DNA from: Promethearchaeota archaeon
GTDB lineage: Archaea; Asgardarchaeota; Lokiarchaeia; Sigynarchaeales; SOKP01
DNA: 5,618 bases
Direction: 5' to 3'
Assembly (NCBI GenBank): GCA_016839905.1
Contig: JAEOTJ010000469.1
Span: 1 to 5,618, forward strand
Below, in pieces: positions 5,330-5,618 of this stretch. The notes beneath the pieces are model-generated. The model ran no database searches. It saw only the letters and a program-made list of their open reading frames with translations, and was not told where the DNA came from. The position numbers and the translations under genes are program-made. Each line of letters opens with the position of its first letter. The first letter of the stretch is position 1.

Positions 5330-5431
5330 TTATTTTAATAAGAGAAGCCCATAAATTAAATTTAAAAATAATCCTAAAGGAAATATTCTAATTAAAAAGA
5401 CTTTTAAATCATAATCGTGAAAAATCTTCAT
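5330..5431 (-). CDS. Possible 33-residue single-pass membrane peptide
   Basis: An ATG-started minus-strand frame encodes MKIFHDYDLK, then the hydrophobic run VFLIRIFPLGLFLNLIYGLL, then LLK and stop. The run of about 20 residues, broken by one Arg, could span a membrane; charged residues sit at both ends. A TATA-like TATTTATAATA lies roughly 35-45 nt upstream. No clear Shine-Dalgarno site is seen. It ends just before the inverted repeat upstream of the leuA-like gene and is on the same strand, so it could be cotranscribed. Against it, a frame this short rich in Leu, Ile and Phe arises easily by chance in AT-rich DNA. I recognise no family. Confidence 0.25.
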   Translation of the reverse strand: MKIFHDYDLKVFLIRIFPLGLFLNLIYGLLLLK

Positions 5432-5618
5432 TATAAAACAATCCAATAGGTTTTAATTAATTATTATAAATATAATTTAATATTAAAAGTTTTCTATTTA
5501 TCTACTAACTTCTATATATTATTACAGCGATTATTTTATATTTTAATTAAAATAGAAGGGGGATATAAAATAAACTCCATAAGAAGAGAAGAGTTATCAT
5601 TATATATTATTGTGAATA
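5432..5618. other. AT-rich right end, no gene identified
   Basis: The sequence is very AT-rich and includes a perfect 16-bp palindrome (TATTTTAATTAAAATA, 5539-5554). Shortly after it comes GGGGGATATAAAATAA (5558-5573), a BRE/TATA-like motif on the plus strand that could serve a gene beyond the right edge. A plus-strand frame is open from 5450 to the edge but has no ATG or TTG start and a composition typical of noncoding AT-rich DNA. I do not call a gene here. Confidence 0.4.

Noticed and set aside
5450..5618. A plus-strand frame open from 5450 to the right edge
   Set aside because: It has no ATG or TTG start, its only GTG is at 5612, and its composition (Leu, Ile, Tyr, Asn, Lys) is what AT-rich noncoding DNA gives by chance.
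5541..5618. A minus-strand frame open from the right edge to a stop near 5541, possibly the tail of a gene outside the window
   Set aside because: Only about 26 codons are visible, with no motif; any AT-rich edge gives such a frame often enough.

Overview
The window comes from a low-G+C archaeon, most likely an Asgard archaeon of the Lokiarchaeia type. Three things support this. The left edge holds the 5' end of an archaeal 16S rRNA gene on the minus strand, with the classic archaeal ATTCCGGTTGATCC start. The promoters look archaeal (purine-rich BRE plus TATA box). A plus-strand operon pairs a Roadblock/LC7 protein with an MglA-like small GTPase, a combination that is especially abundant in Asgard genomes. 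The archaeal assignment is firm; the Asgard assignment is inference from gene content and base composition.

Layout. Positions 1-243 (minus) are the first ~240 nt of the 16S gene, which continues beyond the left edge. Positions 244-581 are a divergent intergenic region: on the minus strand a ~225-nt 16S leader with several inverted repeats and a strong BRE/TATA promoter, and on the plus strand a promoter for the protein operon. Positions 582-3116 (plus) are a tight three-gene operon: a protein with two Roadblock-like domains, a 304-residue protein of unknown function, and an MglA-like Ras-superfamily GTPase. Gaps are 12 and 6 nt, and a Shine-Dalgarno-like motif precedes each downstream start. 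Positions 3117-3627 hold no long gene. They contain a T-rich candidate terminator, a short minus-strand reading frame resembling a winged-helix domain (a small gene or the tail of a decayed one), and two hairpins. Positions 3628-5241 (minus) are a complete 537-residue 2-isopropylmalate synthase-family enzyme, convergent with the GTPase operon. Positions 5242-5618 hold its promoter region, a striking 17-bp inverted repeat, a possible 33-residue membrane peptide and AT-rich sequence.

How it fits together. By analogy with MglA/MglB and Rag/Ragulator, the Roadblock protein probably binds or regulates the GTPase encoded two genes downstream. The middle protein, for which I recognise no family, is then a candidate third component. 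This operon is the strongest candidate for an undescribed system here. The leuA-like gene is separate metabolic cargo (branched-chain amino acid or related 2-oxoacid elongation chemistry). Its upstream inverted repeat may be a regulatory site.
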